Assembly (NCBI GenBank): GCA_016789745.1
Contig: JAEUQF010000162.1
Location: forward strand, 1-59,216
Origin: Bryobacterales bacterium
GTDB lineage: Bacteria > Acidobacteriota > Terriglobia > Bryobacterales > Bryobacteraceae
DNA: 59,216 nucleotides
Reading direction: 5' to 3'
Under the pieces are notes generated by a model that worked only from the letters and a program-made list of their open reading frames with translations, searched no databases and was not told where the DNA came from. Within the stretch, counting starts at the first letter, position 1; each line of letters begins with the position of its first letter. Positions 42,598-52,674 of the stretch are shown here, piece after piece. The translations under genes were made by a program, and so were the position numbers.

Positions 42598-44870
42598 ATA
42601 ACCCATTCCAGATCGTCAACAACCCCAAGCCGGTGCCTCCCGGCGCGGCGATGGTGAAGGATCCGGTTTGTCACATGGATGTCTACCCGCCCAATGCGGC
42701 GGGTTCTCACGCCCATAACGGGACTACCTACTACTTCTGCTCCAAGGGCTGTGTGGCCAAGTTCGCCGCAGACCCCGAGAAGTACCTGACGCCACCGAAG
42801 CCGCCCACCGCCGAGGAGCTTACGGCAGAGTACATCTGTCCGATGGATCCGGAGGTTTCGCAGATCGGCCCGGGGACGTGTCCGAAGTGTGGCATGGCCC
42901 TGGAGCCGAAGGTCATCACGCTGCAATCCGGCCCGAATCCGGAGTTGATCGACATGGAGCGGCGATTGAAGGTGGCGGCCGTACTGACGCTGCCTCTGCT
43001 GCTTTCCATGTTTCTGCCGCATCTGAGCAATTGGGTGCAGTTGGCCTTGGCGACGCCGGTGGTGCTGTGGGCAGGCTATCCGTTCTTCGAACGCGGCTGG
43101 CAGTCCATTGTGTCGCGTCATGCGAATATGTTCACGCTGATCGCGATCGGCACGGGCACGGCGTATTTGTATAGCCTGGTAGCCACCGCCGCGCCGGAGT
43201 GGATTCCCAATGCGATGCGCGGGCATGGCGGCATGCCTGCCGTCTACTTTGAAGCCGCCGCGACCATCGTCACGCTGGTGCTGTTGGGGCAGGTATTGGA
43301 GATCCGTGCGCGGGAACGCACCGGCGACGCCATTCGCGCGTTGTTGGGCCTGACCCCGAAGACGGCGCGGGTGGTAATGGATGGACATGAGATGGACATG
43401 CCCATCGAGAACGTGCACAAGGGCGACCTGCTGCGTGTGCGTCCAGGTGAGCGCGTGCCTGTCGATGGTGTCGTTAAAGAGGGCACCACCAGCGTGGATG
43501 AGTCGATGATCACAGGCGAGCCGCTGCCGGTGGAGAAGGCCGCTGGTGCGAAGGTGACCGGCGGCACCATGAATGGCACCGGCAGTTTTGTGATGAAGGC
43601 CGAGCGCGTGGGGCAGGAAACGCTGCTGGCGCAGATTGTGCGCATGGTGGGCGAGGCGCAGCGCAGCCGGGCACCCATTCAGCGTGTGGCGGACCAAGTG
43701 GCTGGCATCTTCGTCCCGGCCGTAGTGGCGGTGTCGATCCTGACTTTCGTGGTGTGGGCGCTGGTGGGGCCGGAGCCACGGCTGACCTATGCCCTTGTGA
43801 ATGCGGTGGCCGTGCTGATCATCGCCTGCCCGTGTGCCTTGGGTCTGGCGACGCCGATGGCGATCCTGGTGGGCACCGGGCGCGGGGCTGAGGGGGGCGT
43901 GCTGATCCGCAATGCGGAGGCGCTGGAGGCGATGGAACGCATCGACACGCTGCTGGTGGATAAGACCGGTACGTTGACCGAAGGCAAGCCGCGGGTGATC
44001 GACTACGGCTCGCTGCCTGGCGTTGACCCGATGGATGTCCTGCGTCTGGCCGCCAGTCTGGAGCAGGCCAGCGAGCATCCGCTGGCTTCGGCCATCATCA
44101 GAGCCGCCCAGGAACGGACGCTGCACCTGAGCAAGCCTGGTATCGCGCGCACTTTCCCAGGCGAGGGTGTGGTGGGGCAGGCCGACGGGAAGCACATTGC
44201 TTTGGGCAATGCGGCGCTGTTCGCGAGACTGAACATCGATGCGACGGCGTTGCAATCGCACGAAGGCATTTGGGTGGCGATCGGCGGCAAGGCCGCGGGC
44301 TGGATCCAGGTAGCCGATGCGTTGAAGCCGACTACGCGTGCCGCGATTGAAGCGCTGCGCCGCGACGGCCTCAGTATTGTTATGGTGACGGGCGACCGGC
44401 GCGCGGCTGCCGAGCGCATTGCGAAGGATCTGGGCATCACCCAGGTGGAGGCCGAGGTGCTGCCCGTCGATAAGTCCGCCGTAGTGGAACGCTATCAGAA
44501 GCAGGGCAAGCTGGTGGCGATGGCCGGCGATGGCATCAATGATGCGCCGGCATTGGCCAAGGCGCAGGTGGGCATCGCGATGGGCAACGGCACGGATATC
44601 GCGATGGAAAGCGCGAGCATCACGCTGGTGAAGGGCGACCTGGAGGGCATTGTGCGTGCCCGCCGCCTGAGCCGAGCCGTGATGCGGAACATCCGGCAGA
44701 ACCTGTTCTTCGCCTTCTTCTACAATCTGCTGGGCGTGCCTGTAGCGGCTGGCGTGTTGTACCCTGTGTTCGGTCTGCTGCTGAGCCCGATGCTGGCGGC
44801 CGCTGCGATGACGATGAGCTCGGTGAGCGTGATTTCGAACTCGCTCCGCCTGCGACGCGTATCTTTATGA
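42594..44870 (+). CDS. copA: Copper-type P-type ATPase with YHS and heavy-metal-binding N-terminal domains
   Basis: The 758-residue protein begins with a YHS domain ([16 protein letters not shown]), then a Cys-rich heavy-metal-binding domain ([20 protein letters not shown]), and lacks the usual HMA domain. The pump core shows the TGEP motif ([11 protein letters not shown]), the CPC metal channel I-A-C412-P-C414, phosphorylated D456 in [18 protein letters not shown], and [13 protein letters not shown] and the conserved end [17 protein letters not shown] fit Cu(I) export. Starts inside the amidohydrolase stop. Copper specificity is a family inference, so the symbol is tentative. Confidence 0.92.
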   Translation: MNNPFQIVNNPKPVPPGAAMVKDPVCHMDVYPPNAAGSHAHNGTTYYFCSKGCVAKFAADPEKYLTPPKPPTAEELTAEYICPMDPEVSQIGPGTCPKCGMALEPKVITLQSGPNPELIDMERRLKVAAVLTLPLLLSMFLPHLSNWVQLALATPVVLWAGYPFFERGWQSIVSRHANMFTLIAIGTGTAYLYSLVATAAPEWIPNAMRGHGGMPAVYFEAAATIVTLVLLGQVLEIRARERTGDAIRALLGLTPKTARVVMDGHEMDMPIENVHKGDLLRVRPGERVPVDGVVKEGTTSVDESMITGEPLPVEKAAGAKVTGGTMNGTGSFVMKAERVGQETLLAQIVRMVGEAQRSRAPIQRVADQVAGIFVPAVVAVSILTFVVWALVGPEPRLTYALVNAVAVLIIACPCALGLATPMAILVGTGRGAEGGVLIRNAEALEAMERIDTLLVDKTGTLTEGKPRVIDYGSLPGVDPMDVLRLAASLEQASEHPLASAIIRAAQERTLHLSKPGIARTFPGEGVVGQADGKHIALGNAALFARLNIDATALQSHEGIWVAIGGKAAGWIQVADALKPTTRAAIEALRRDGLSIVMVTGDRRAAAERIAKDLGITQVEAEVLPVDKSAVVERYQKQGKLVAMAGDGINDAPALAKAQVGIAMGNGTDIAMESASITLVKGDLEGIVRARRLSRAVMRNIRQNLFFAFFYNLLGVPVAAGVLYPVFGLLLSPMLAAAAMTMSSVSVISNSLRLRRVSL

Positions 44871-44883
44871 GTAAATCGAAGGT

Positions 44884-45609
44884 ATGCAAAGTGACCTGCG
44901 CTGTGTGGGGCTGCGGAAGCAGTTCGGCGCCGTAAAAGCGGTTGACGATGTTTCCTTTCATGTCTCGCCCGGCGAGGTAGTAGGGTTACTGGGGCCGAAC
45001 GGTGCCGGCAAGACCACGGTGCTGCGCATGCTGTCTGGCATTCTGACGCCGGATGCCGGCCAGGTGCTGGCCTGCGGCTATGACATGAAGGAAGACCCGC
45101 TGGCAGCCAAACGGCAGATCGGTTTCCTATCCGGCGACACCCAGCTTTACCAGCGCCTGACTCCACGCGAACTACTGCATTACTTTGCTGAGTTATACGA
45201 GTTGCCCAAAGCCGCGGCGCAGGCCCGCACCACGGAGTTGATCTCCAGCCTGGACATGGCGAGTTTCGCGGATCGCCCGTGCGACACGCTATCGGCGGGG
45301 CAAAAGCAGCGCTCGAACATCGCGCGCGCGTTTCTGCATGATCCGAAGGTCTTGATCCTGGATGAGCCCACCACTGCCCTGGACATCCTGAGCGGGCGCT
45401 TCATTGTGAATGCCATTCGAGAACAGCGCGACCTGGGCAAGGCGGTGCTGTTCTCGACACATATCATGAGCGAAGCCGAGTATTTGTGCGATCGCATTGT
45501 GATGATCCACCAGGGCCGTAAGACCGAGGAAGGGTCGCAGTCCGAGATTATCGAACGGCAAAGCGCGGGCAACCTGACCGACGCCTTCCTGCGCGCCATC
45601 GGAGAGTGA
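44884..45609 (+). CDS. ABC transporter ATP-binding protein (NatA-like)
   Basis: The 241-residue protein has Walker A GPNGAGKTT, signature DTLSAGQKQR, Walker B VLILDEPT and the switch histidine in FSTHIMSEAE. The layout (LRCVGLRKQFGAVKAVDDVS) is that of ABC-2 type exporters. The permease gene starts 3 bases after its stop, and the copper ATPase ends 13 bases before it, so they form one operon. Substrate unknown; NatA-like pumps move ions, drugs or lipids. Confidence 0.93.
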   Translation: MQSDLRCVGLRKQFGAVKAVDDVSFHVSPGEVVGLLGPNGAGKTTVLRMLSGILTPDAGQVLACGYDMKEDPLAAKRQIGFLSGDTQLYQRLTPRELLHYFAELYELPKAAAQARTTELISSLDMASFADRPCDTLSAGQKQRSNIARAFLHDPKVLILDEPTTALDILSGRFIVNAIREQRDLGKAVLFSTHIMSEAEYLCDRIVMIHQGRKTEEGSQSEIIERQSAGNLTDAFLRAIGE

Positions 45610-45612
45610 AGC

Positions 45613-47715
45613 ATGCGCTGGAACATCGTTCTATCCATCTTCCGCAAGGAACTGAAAGAAACACTGCGGGACAAGCGCACGCTGACGTTTATGCTGGCGT
45701 TGCCGCTGCTGCTGTATCCGATGATGATGATCGGCCTGTCGCGGTTCCAGCGCGATATGGAGAAGGAGAGCACGGCCCGCACCGCGAAGGTGATTCTATG
45801 GGGCGAGCCTGCGCCTGCTTTGGAGGCGGCCCTGCGGCAGAACAACTTCGCGGTAGTACCCGGGCATGGCACACCCGCGCCGCTGGCCGCCGAGCTGGAG
45901 CAAGGCAGGGTGCGGCCCTTCCCTTCCCTGCCGCGCGAAGAAGACAAAGACGCCGACAAGAAGGTGGAACAGCTTCGGGAGGAAGCGGGTCGCAGCCCGG
46001 TGGTGTTGCTGGCGCGGCCGTTAATCCTGGATCGCACCGCCGATGTGGTGCTCGTGGTGTGGCCGGGTGGAGCGAGCGCGCAGCAGGAGATTGCCGTGCT
46101 GTTTGATTCTGTGCGGCAGGATAGCCAGCGGGCGCGGCGGCGCGCGCAGAACGTGGTGGATGACTATCGCGAACAGTTGCTGAGACAGAGAGAGCAACAG
46201 CGCGGTTTGGATGCCGGGTTCACGCGTGGGGTGCGGCAACAGGCTCGGGACGTCGCGCCGCCCAGCCGGCGATCGGGCTTCGGGATCGGCAGCATGCTGC
46301 CATTCCTGCGGTTGGCCATTTCAGCGACGGCGGGTTTCTACCGGGCGGTGGACACCACGGCGGGAGAGAAGGAGCGCAACACGCTGCAGACGCTGCTGTG
46401 CGCGCCGGTGCGGGCCGTCGAGATTGTGAGCGGGAAGTTCGCGGCCATCGCAACCATCACCACGATTGCGGTGGGGGCGAACATTATCAGCCTGGGGATG
46501 ACATTTGGGAACATCTCGTCGTCAGCGGGAATGTCGATGGCCCTGACACCGGCGCAATACCTGATGGTGTTCGCGGTGCTGATCCCCGTCACGATGTTCA
46601 CTTCGGCGCTGTTCCTGGCGGTGGGTGTATTCGCCAAGGACTTCAAAGACGGCCAGAACATGCTGACGCCGGTGATGATGCTGACCATGATGCCGGCGGC
46701 CATCACGATGCTTCCGGGCGTGGAGCCGAACGCGTTGACGGTGATGACGCCGTGCCTGAACGTGGCGCTGTTGATCAAGACGCTGCTGGTGGGCGAGGCG
46801 CGGCCGGATCACATCTTTCTGACGCTGGTGTCATCGGTTGCTTATGCGACCCTGGCGCTGCTGTTCGCGGCGCGGGTATTCGAACGCGAGTCGTTGTTGA
46901 CTGGCGGGAAGGACACGGCGCGGGGCATCTTCGGTCTCGGCACCGATCGGAAGGAAGTGACGCCGTCGCTGGCGTTCGCGCTGTTCTGCGCGGTGATGGC
47001 GATGCTGTTCTACGGCAACTCGCTGTCGAAGATCGACATCCGCTATCTGCTGCTGGTGATCCAGTACGGCTGCATTCTGGCGCCGGTGCTGCTGCTGGTA
47101 TTCGCGCTGCGATTGCCGGTGAGAGAGACGCTGGCGCTTCGTTGGCCGGGGCTCATGCCGATGGTGGCAGGCTTGCTGGTGGGCCTGTCGGGGCTGTTGG
47201 TGTCGTCGCTGGTGATTCGCCTATTGGAGCCGCCGGAGGATCTCACGAAGGCCATTCAGAAGGTGATGCTGGTGGATCGCACGGATGTATCCATGTGGTG
47301 GATCTTCTTCCTTGCCGCTGTGTCGCCGGGCATCTGTGAGGAGCTCTTTTTCCGTGGGCTGGTGCAGGGCGGGTTCCGAAAGCTGGGGCTGGCGGCGTCG
47401 GTGGTGCTGAGCGCGCTGTTGTTCGGTGTCGCGCACGGGTCGGTGTACCGCATGCTGCCGGTGACGATACTGGGGTTGGCCATCGGGTGGCTGTTCTGGC
47501 ATAGCCGGTCGGTCTATCCCGGCATGATTGCGCATGCGTTGAACAACGGGATCGCGGTGTCGACCATGACAGCGACACCGCTCCGCGATTATGTACTGGA
47601 GCACAAGCTGCGGCACGTGCCGCTGGAATGGTCAGCCGCCGGCCTGGTGGTGATGGCTACGGGCTTATGGATTGCCTGGCGGTTCCGGCCGCGCACCGCC
47701 GAGGATCACTTGTAG
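45613..47715 (+). CDS. ABC-2 permease fused to CPBP (CAAX-type) intramembrane protease
   Basis: The 700-residue protein starts as a NatB-like permease (IFRKELKETLRDKRTLTFML), with a soluble charged loop and several membrane segments in about 220-430. From about residue 450 a second multi-helix part carries the CPBP protease motifs: E576-E577-x-x-x-R581 (EELFFRGL), H608 in FGVAHG and H641-A-L-N644 (HALNN). The glutamates and histidines are those proposed as catalytic in Rce1/CAAX-like proteases. The fusion suggests a transporter that cleaves or gates its own cargo (inference). The 3' end overlaps the convergent DUF3604 gene by 10 bases. Confidence 0.9.
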   Translation: MRWNIVLSIFRKELKETLRDKRTLTFMLALPLLLYPMMMIGLSRFQRDMEKESTARTAKVILWGEPAPALEAALRQNNFAVVPGHGTPAPLAAELEQGRVRPFPSLPREEDKDADKKVEQLREEAGRSPVVLLARPLILDRTADVVLVVWPGGASAQQEIAVLFDSVRQDSQRARRRAQNVVDDYREQLLRQREQQRGLDAGFTRGVRQQARDVAPPSRRSGFGIGSMLPFLRLAISATAGFYRAVDTTAGEKERNTLQTLLCAPVRAVEIVSGKFAAIATITTIAVGANIISLGMTFGNISSSAGMSMALTPAQYLMVFAVLIPVTMFTSALFLAVGVFAKDFKDGQNMLTPVMMLTMMPAAITMLPGVEPNALTVMTPCLNVALLIKTLLVGEARPDHIFLTLVSSVAYATLALLFAARVFERESLLTGGKDTARGIFGLGTDRKEVTPSLAFALFCAVMAMLFYGNSLSKIDIRYLLLVIQYGCILAPVLLLVFALRLPVRETLALRWPGLMPMVAGLLVGLSGLLVSSLVIRLLEPPEDLTKAIQKVMLVDRTDVSMWWIFFLAAVSPGICEELFFRGLVQGGFRKLGLAASVVLSALLFGVAHGSVYRMLPVTILGLAIGWLFWHSRSVYPGMIAHALNNGIAVSTMTATPLRDYVLEHKLRHVPLEWSAAGLVVMATGLWIAWRFRPRTAEDHL

Positions 47716-50237
47716 TTGACGAAGAACGGGCTGGACCAGGCCAGCAGGCCGTTGTCCTCTTCCACGCGCACGAAGTAGTAGTGGCGGCTCTTCACATCGC
47801 CCTTGTCGGTGAACTGGAACTGTACGTCCTTCGTGTTGGGCGCGGTGGAGTAGATGACTTCGCTGTCCTTGATGATGGAGACTTTGGCGACGTTGCGCGG
47901 GGCCTTGATCTTCACGTCGATGGGTAGGGCCTGCGTGAGCGGGAACTCATCGCCCATGAAGTAGCGGCCCATGCGGACATCGAGAATGATGTTGTCCATG
48001 GCGCCGTAGGTGTGGCGTTTGCGAATGGCATCCAGCACGCCCTGGCGCGACTTGTCGGCCGTATAGACCAGCGCGTAGGAGATGTGGGTGGAACCGTGGT
48101 CGGAACTGCTGACGATGCCCAGCTTGTAGCCCTTGGCCCAGGCATTGTTCACCATGCCGGCGGGCTCATAGCCGGCCTGCTTCACGTGCGGGCCATCCTT
48201 TTCCGGGATGGCGGCGTGCGGCGCATCGAGCTTTTCGTAGTTCGTGCGAGCGCCCTGGAAGATCTCGACAACGGGTTCCAGGTCCGGATCATTGTCGCGC
48301 CAGTCAGTGCCCATGCGGGTGGCGGAAGTATGCGAGATGGCCAGGGCGTTACGGTTGCGGATGTCTTCGTACAGGAGCTTGGTGTCGTTCTCGACGAGGT
48401 CTCCGCTGCCGACGCCGGGCTCATCGCCCTGAGGGTTGTTGCCCAGGAACCACTGCTTGGCTCCGGAACGCAGGAAGAAGGGCGTGACGCGCGAATCGCT
48501 GCGCTTCACGAAGAAGACGTTGCGATGGCCGTTGGGATAGGTGGCGCTACGCTCATAGCCGAAGATGGCGGAGTACGCGCCGGGGACGTGATGCATGTCG
48601 GTCATCTTCTGCGTGAACCACCACCAGTAGGGCCAGGCGCCGCCCTGGTGATCGGTGGAGGCGCCGAAGTCCATGGCGGCCGAGTCGATCATGTAGCGAT
48701 AGAAATCGAGCAGAGAGCCGTCAGCAAGGCCGCCGCCGTCCCAGCTGAGTTCCGTATGGCGATGGAAGTCGCCACGGACGATGTTGTGGGCTTTGCCGGC
48801 GATGGGCGCGGTGTAGGCGCGGATGGCTTTCACGTCGGCGGCTTCGGTTTCATGGGCCTGGGTGACGGCGGGGAAGTCCTGGGGAGCCGTGCCCCACTGC
48901 GTGGCGGCGGCTTCGGGCGCGGGAGGAATGCGCGCGGCGAACACCTGCTGGCGGAAGGGCTTGTGGTAGTAGGCGTTCATGCGGTTGTCGGTCTCCCACG
49001 ACACCCAGAAGCCGTTGTCGCGGTCGAGCACAGCGCCGGGGCGCGTGCTGGAGCGGCCTTTGGCGCTGGGCAGGGCGAACGGGGTGCTCCAACCCGTTCC
49101 ATCGAGGTGGGTGACGTAGTATTCCCAGTAGCCGGGGCGGCGGCGCGGGCCGACCTGGCCGCCGTCGAGCCGCTTCTTGGCAATGGCCCAGATGGAGCCT
49201 TTGCCATCGCTCCAGACATGCGGCTGGTAAGTATTGCGATCGCTGAAAACGGAGGCGAGGGGCTGTACGGGCTCGCGCCATTGCGAGCCATCCCAGCAGC
49301 GCACGCGCGGGCGCCGCACGCCGCCGAGCTGCGAGCCCTTCGGGCTTTGGCGCAGGATATAGCCCTGGTCTTTGCCCCAGCCTTGCGAGCCTTGCTCCCA
49401 GGCCACCCAGACGCGGTCATTCTTATCTACCGCGACGGTGGGGCGAGCGTCGAAGGAGGGCGACGCGGCGACGGGCATCTCCGGATCGACCTGCGTGCCG
49501 CTCACTTTGGTGAGGAAGACATCGTAGTTGCCGTTTTTGTAGCTGTCGTAGGTGACCCAGAGATTGCCTTTGCTGTCGAAGGCGGCGGCGGGCTCCCAAT
49601 CGTTGGCGGGGCGATTGGTGACGCGCACTTCCGGAGCCCATTTCTGGCCGTCGAAGGTGCGCAGGAAGATGTTGCTGTTGGCGCCGCGGAAGCTCTGGTA
49701 GACGAGGGCGAACTTGTCTTTGCCATCGGAGGTGAGGCGCGGATAGCTGTCTGGGAGAGGGTTGGTGGTCAGCCGTTCGAGGGCGCTCCACTCTTCTTTG
49801 GCAGGGTCGAAGCGGCGGGCGTATAGATCCCAATTGTTGCCGCTGAGCTGGCCCCAGACAATCCAGACGCGGTTTTCGGCATCGACGGCTACTTGCGGAT
49901 GGAAGCTGTCGCCGCTGGTGCCCGGAACCCATTGCAGCGCGCCCCAATTGCCGTCTTTGTAGCGGCGGATGACGACGTCGTCGCGGTCGCCCACGAAGCT
50001 GAGCCAGGTGGCCCAGAGCGAGCCGTCGGGCGAGGAGGCCATCTGCGGCAGGTCGTCCTGGCGGAATTCGTGGCCGATCATGGTGGCTTGCAGGGTGGCG
50101 CCACCGGGGAGCGTAGCGGTTTGCGTTTGCAGGGGTGCCGATTGCAGTTGGGCCTGGCGTGACGGGAGCAGGGCAATAACGCCGGCGGCTGCGGCAGTGA
50201 GGCCGCAGGTAAGCAGAACCTTCCTGGCTGCGATCAT
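47706..50237 (-). CDS. DUF3604-type PHP-like exported protein
   Basis: The 843-residue protein has an N-terminal signal/anchor (VLLTCGLTAAAAGVIALLP), then about 400 residues of propeller-like repeats (DLPQMASSPDGSLWATWLSF, DSFHPQVAVDAENRVWIVWG). After about residue 490 comes a PHP-like metal domain: RGDFHRHTELSWDGGG, DFGASTDHQG and later LGIVSSSDHGSTHIS, holding histidine ligands. This is the DUF3604 arrangement; it may hydrolyse a phosphate or other metal-dependent substrate outside the cytoplasm. The start overlaps the propeller protein stop (ATGA). Confidence 0.85.
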   Translation of the reverse strand: MIAARKVLLTCGLTAAAAGVIALLPSRQAQLQSAPLQTQTATLPGGATLQATMIGHEFRQDDLPQMASSPDGSLWATWLSFVGDRDDVVIRRYKDGNWGALQWVPGTSGDSFHPQVAVDAENRVWIVWGQLSGNNWDLYARRFDPAKEEWSALERLTTNPLPDSYPRLTSDGKDKFALVYQSFRGANSNIFLRTFDGQKWAPEVRVTNRPANDWEPAAAFDSKGNLWVTYDSYKNGNYDVFLTKVSGTQVDPEMPVAASPSFDARPTVAVDKNDRVWVAWEQGSQGWGKDQGYILRQSPKGSQLGGVRRPRVRCWDGSQWREPVQPLASVFSDRNTYQPHVWSDGKGSIWAIAKKRLDGGQVGPRRRPGYWEYYVTHLDGTGWSTPFALPSAKGRSSTRPGAVLDRDNGFWVSWETDNRMNAYYHKPFRQQVFAARIPPAPEAAATQWGTAPQDFPAVTQAHETEAADVKAIRAYTAPIAGKAHNIVRGDFHRHTELSWDGGGLADGSLLDFYRYMIDSAAMDFGASTDHQGGAWPYWWWFTQKMTDMHHVPGAYSAIFGYERSATYPNGHRNVFFVKRSDSRVTPFFLRSGAKQWFLGNNPQGDEPGVGSGDLVENDTKLLYEDIRNRNALAISHTSATRMGTDWRDNDPDLEPVVEIFQGARTNYEKLDAPHAAIPEKDGPHVKQAGYEPAGMVNNAWAKGYKLGIVSSSDHGSTHISYALVYTADKSRQGVLDAIRKRHTYGAMDNIILDVRMGRYFMGDEFPLTQALPIDVKIKAPRNVAKVSIIKDSEVIYSTAPNTKDVQFQFTDKGDVKSRHYYFVRVEEDNGLLAWSSPFFVNYK

Positions 50238-51547
50238 TGACTGGTTATTCTATAGAGTTTCGACTCCGTGCGCAGGAAGAGGCTGGCGCGGGCGATGGCC
50301 GGGGTGGACATGCACATCTCATTGAGGGAGTTGCGGCCGAGGACCTTGTATTCGGGGCCAGCCTGGATGACGTGCGTGTCGCCGTCTTCATTGAGGACGA
50401 AGATGCGGCCGTTGTAGGCCCATGGCGATGCCGTGTAGGCGCCGATGTCTTCGGCGATGCGGCGGCGGGGATAGATTTCTTTGCCGGTGCGGGCGTCGTG
50501 CGCGGCGAAGAAGCCGCGATCGTAGAGGGTGTAGTAGATGTCGCGATAGACCAGCGGCGATGGGTTGTATGGGCCGAGTTGCGGCGCGTACCAGGCGATA
50601 AAGGCGTTGCTGGTTTCGCCGGGCTTGAGGGAGATGTCGCCGGTGGCGCCGGGCTTCACGGCGTAGACGGGGCGGTTCTGATCGCCGACGTAGCCGCTGG
50701 TGAGGTAGAGCAAGCCGTGGCGCGAGAAAGGCGTGGGAATCATGATGGATGACATGCCGCCGAACTGCCAGAGGAGGTTGCCGTCCAGGTCATAGGAGCG
50801 GACTTGCTTCGTGCCGGGGACGATGAGTTCGGCGCGCTTGCCGGATTGCCAGAGGAAGGGCGTGGCCCAGTTGCTCTTTTCGTCCCGCTCCCGCTCCCAG
50901 ATGAGCTTGCCGGTCTTCTTGTCGAGGGCGTAGAGAACGGAGCGGGTGTCGTTATCGTTCACCAGGTAGAGGCGGCCTTCGTGGAGGATGGGCGAGGCCG
51001 CGGTGCCCCAACCATAGCGCGTGCTGACGGCCGGGAAGCGTTTGTCCCACACGATAGCGCCGGTCTTGCTACTGAGGGCGAACAGGCCGATGTTGCCGAA
51101 GTAGGCGTAGACCAGGTTGCCATCGGTGACCGGGGTTTCCGAGGCGTAGCTGTTCTTGAGGTGGCGCGAAAAGGCCGGAACCGACTTGTGGACTTCGCGG
51201 GACCAGGCGAGTTTGCCGGTATCGAAGTCATAGGCGAAGACCATCCAGCGATGTTCGTCGCGTGGGGTGTCGCGCTCTCCGCCGAAGTAGAGGCCTTTGC
51301 GGGCGGCCTCTTTCGGCTCTGTGCTGACTACCGAAGTGACATAGACGCGGTTGCCCCAAACGATGGGCGAGGACCAGCCGCGGCCGGGCACGTCGATCTT
51401 CCAGGCGATGTTCTTGGCGGGTGACCATTCGACAGGCAGGCGCGGGTCGTCTTCAGCGATGCCGTTGGAGCCCGGGCCGCGGAACTGCGGCCAGTGATCG
51501 GTGGCGGCGAAGGCGAGTGCGGCGATGAGCAACAGGGCGGCGTTCAT
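50234..51547 (-). CDS. Exported PQQ-like beta-propeller protein 2
   Basis: From the ATG at 51547, which overlaps the SDR stop, the product is 437 residues. Signal peptide [18 protein letters not shown] is followed by [15 protein letters not shown] and repeated blade motifs ([43 protein letters not shown]). It is a paralogue of the protein at 3952-5262, sharing the AWKxxxPGRGxSSPIV segment. Its stop overlaps the DUF3604 start. A quinoprotein-like fold is clear; a bound PQQ is not demonstrated. Confidence 0.87.
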   Translation of the reverse strand: MNAALLLIAALAFAATDHWPQFRGPGSNGIAEDDPRLPVEWSPAKNIAWKIDVPGRGWSSPIVWGNRVYVTSVVSTEPKEAARKGLYFGGERDTPRDEHRWMVFAYDFDTGKLAWSREVHKSVPAFSRHLKNSYASETPVTDGNLVYAYFGNIGLFALSSKTGAIVWDKRFPAVSTRYGWGTAASPILHEGRLYLVNDNDTRSVLYALDKKTGKLIWERERDEKSNWATPFLWQSGKRAELIVPGTKQVRSYDLDGNLLWQFGGMSSIMIPTPFSRHGLLYLTSGYVGDQNRPVYAVKPGATGDISLKPGETSNAFIAWYAPQLGPYNPSPLVYRDIYYTLYDRGFFAAHDARTGKEIYPRRRIAEDIGAYTASPWAYNGRIFVLNEDGDTHVIQAGPEYKVLGRNSLNEMCMSTPAIARASLFLRTESKLYRITSQ

Positions 51548-52356
51548 TTGGGCGATCCGGTGGGGAAGGCGAAGATGCGGGTGCCGGTCATGCGCTGGCC
51601 GCCGTCGCAGACGATTTCCGAGCCGGTAATAAAGGAGGCGGCGTCGGAGCTGAGGAAGAGGGCGGCGTTGGCGATGTCCTGTTTGGTACCCATGCGGCCG
51701 AGCGGGACGCTGGCGACGGCGGCGGCGCGCATCTCCGGAGTAGGGGCGAGCCGGCGCATGCCTTCGGTGTCGTCGATGGGGCCCGGGGTGATGAGGTTGG
51801 CGCGAATGCCCTCGGCGGCCCATTCGAGGGCGATGGTGCGGGTGAGGAGGTCGACCCCGGCCTTGGCGGCGCAGACGTGCGCCTGCATTCCGTAGGGCTG
51901 GTGGGCATGGTTGGCCGAGATGCTGATGACGGAGGCGCCCGGTTTGCGTAAGTGCGGATAGGCGGCGCGGCAGGTGTGGTAAGTGCCAAGGAGGTCGATG
52001 TCGATGACGGCCTTGAAGCCATTGGGGGACATACCGTTGATGGGCGCGGGGAAGTTGCCGGCCGCTCCGCAAACGAGGATGTCTATGGGGGCGGCGAAGG
52101 TCTCAGCTGCTTTCTGGAAAGCGGCTTCGAGAGCGGGGTAATCGCGTACGTCGGCGGCATAGCCGGCAGCTTGTCCACCCTCGCTCTGGATCAATGCGGT
52201 AGCTGCGTCCAGCTTTTCCTGACTGCGGCCGAGGATAGCGACGCGGGCGCCGTGGTGGGCGAAAGCCTGGGCAATGCCGAGGCATATGCCGCTGGAGCCG
52301 CCGGTGAGGAAGGCGGTTTTGCCGGCCAGGAGGCCGGGGGCGAAGAGGGGGTTCAT
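51544..52356 (-). CDS. SDR-family reductase, DECR2-like (no canonical Tyr)
   Basis: Starting at the ATG at 52356, the 270-residue protein has [20 protein letters not shown] for NAD(P) binding, [12 protein letters not shown], and the active-site end [20 protein letters not shown] then [20 protein letters not shown]. In classic SDRs the lysine is preceded by Tyr four residues earlier; here that position is Val (VCAAK). This, and the [14 protein letters not shown] motif, match peroxisomal-type 2,4-dienoyl-CoA reductases as I recall them. It probably reduces an enoyl- or dienoyl-CoA-like substrate. It heads the operon SDR, propeller protein, DUF3604. Confidence 0.87.
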   Translation of the reverse strand: MNPLFAPGLLAGKTAFLTGGSSGICLGIAQAFAHHGARVAILGRSQEKLDAATALIQSEGGQAAGYAADVRDYPALEAAFQKAAETFAAPIDILVCGAAGNFPAPINGMSPNGFKAVIDIDLLGTYHTCRAAYPHLRKPGASVISISANHAHQPYGMQAHVCAAKAGVDLLTRTIALEWAAEGIRANLITPGPIDDTEGMRRLAPTPEMRAAAVASVPLGRMGTKQDIANAALFLSSDAASFITGSEIVCDGGQRMTGTRIFAFPTGSPK

Positions 52357-52674
52357 GGCGATACCCAATGTACTAGAAACGCGGCGAGCGCGGCTGCCGG
52401 TAACTTGTGTTACGTAGCGGTGTTAATTGCCACGTTTCGTAACAGACGTTAATTCTAAGTTTATGTGTTTCCGGAGGCTAAGTATGGCCCATCATAGGGG
52501 CAGCCAGGCAATTTCGCAGAAGCCTCTGAGAATACAGGGACTTCGCATTCGGTCCTGTGCTTGCAACAAGTAAGTTGCCATGTAACAGACGGGAAAAGAG
52601 CGCCGGAACGTAACGTGAACCGGAGTGCTTTCCCGCGAATTGACAGATACAGAAAGTCATGGGGGATCAAGCAA
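52357..52674. other. Divergent promoter region with repeats (TBDR upstream)
   Basis: About 318 bases upstream of the first tandem receptor. TGTTACG (52408-52414) and CGTAACA (52438-52444) form a perfect 7-base inverted repeat, and GTTAATT occurs at 52422-52428 and 52448-52454. GTTACG also occurs twice upstream of the second receptor (55892, 55931). These are possible operator elements. No gene is supported here; a GGGGGAT ribosome site precedes the receptor start. Confidence 0.4.

Noticed and set aside
42576..44261. 561-codon open frame antisense to the copper ATPase
   Set aside because: The ATPase motifs are all on the plus strand; the antisense protein is Arg/His-rich and featureless.
48012..49826. 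604-codon open frame antisense to DUF3604
   Set aside because: The opposite strand encodes a recognisable PHP-like protein; this frame has no motif of its own.
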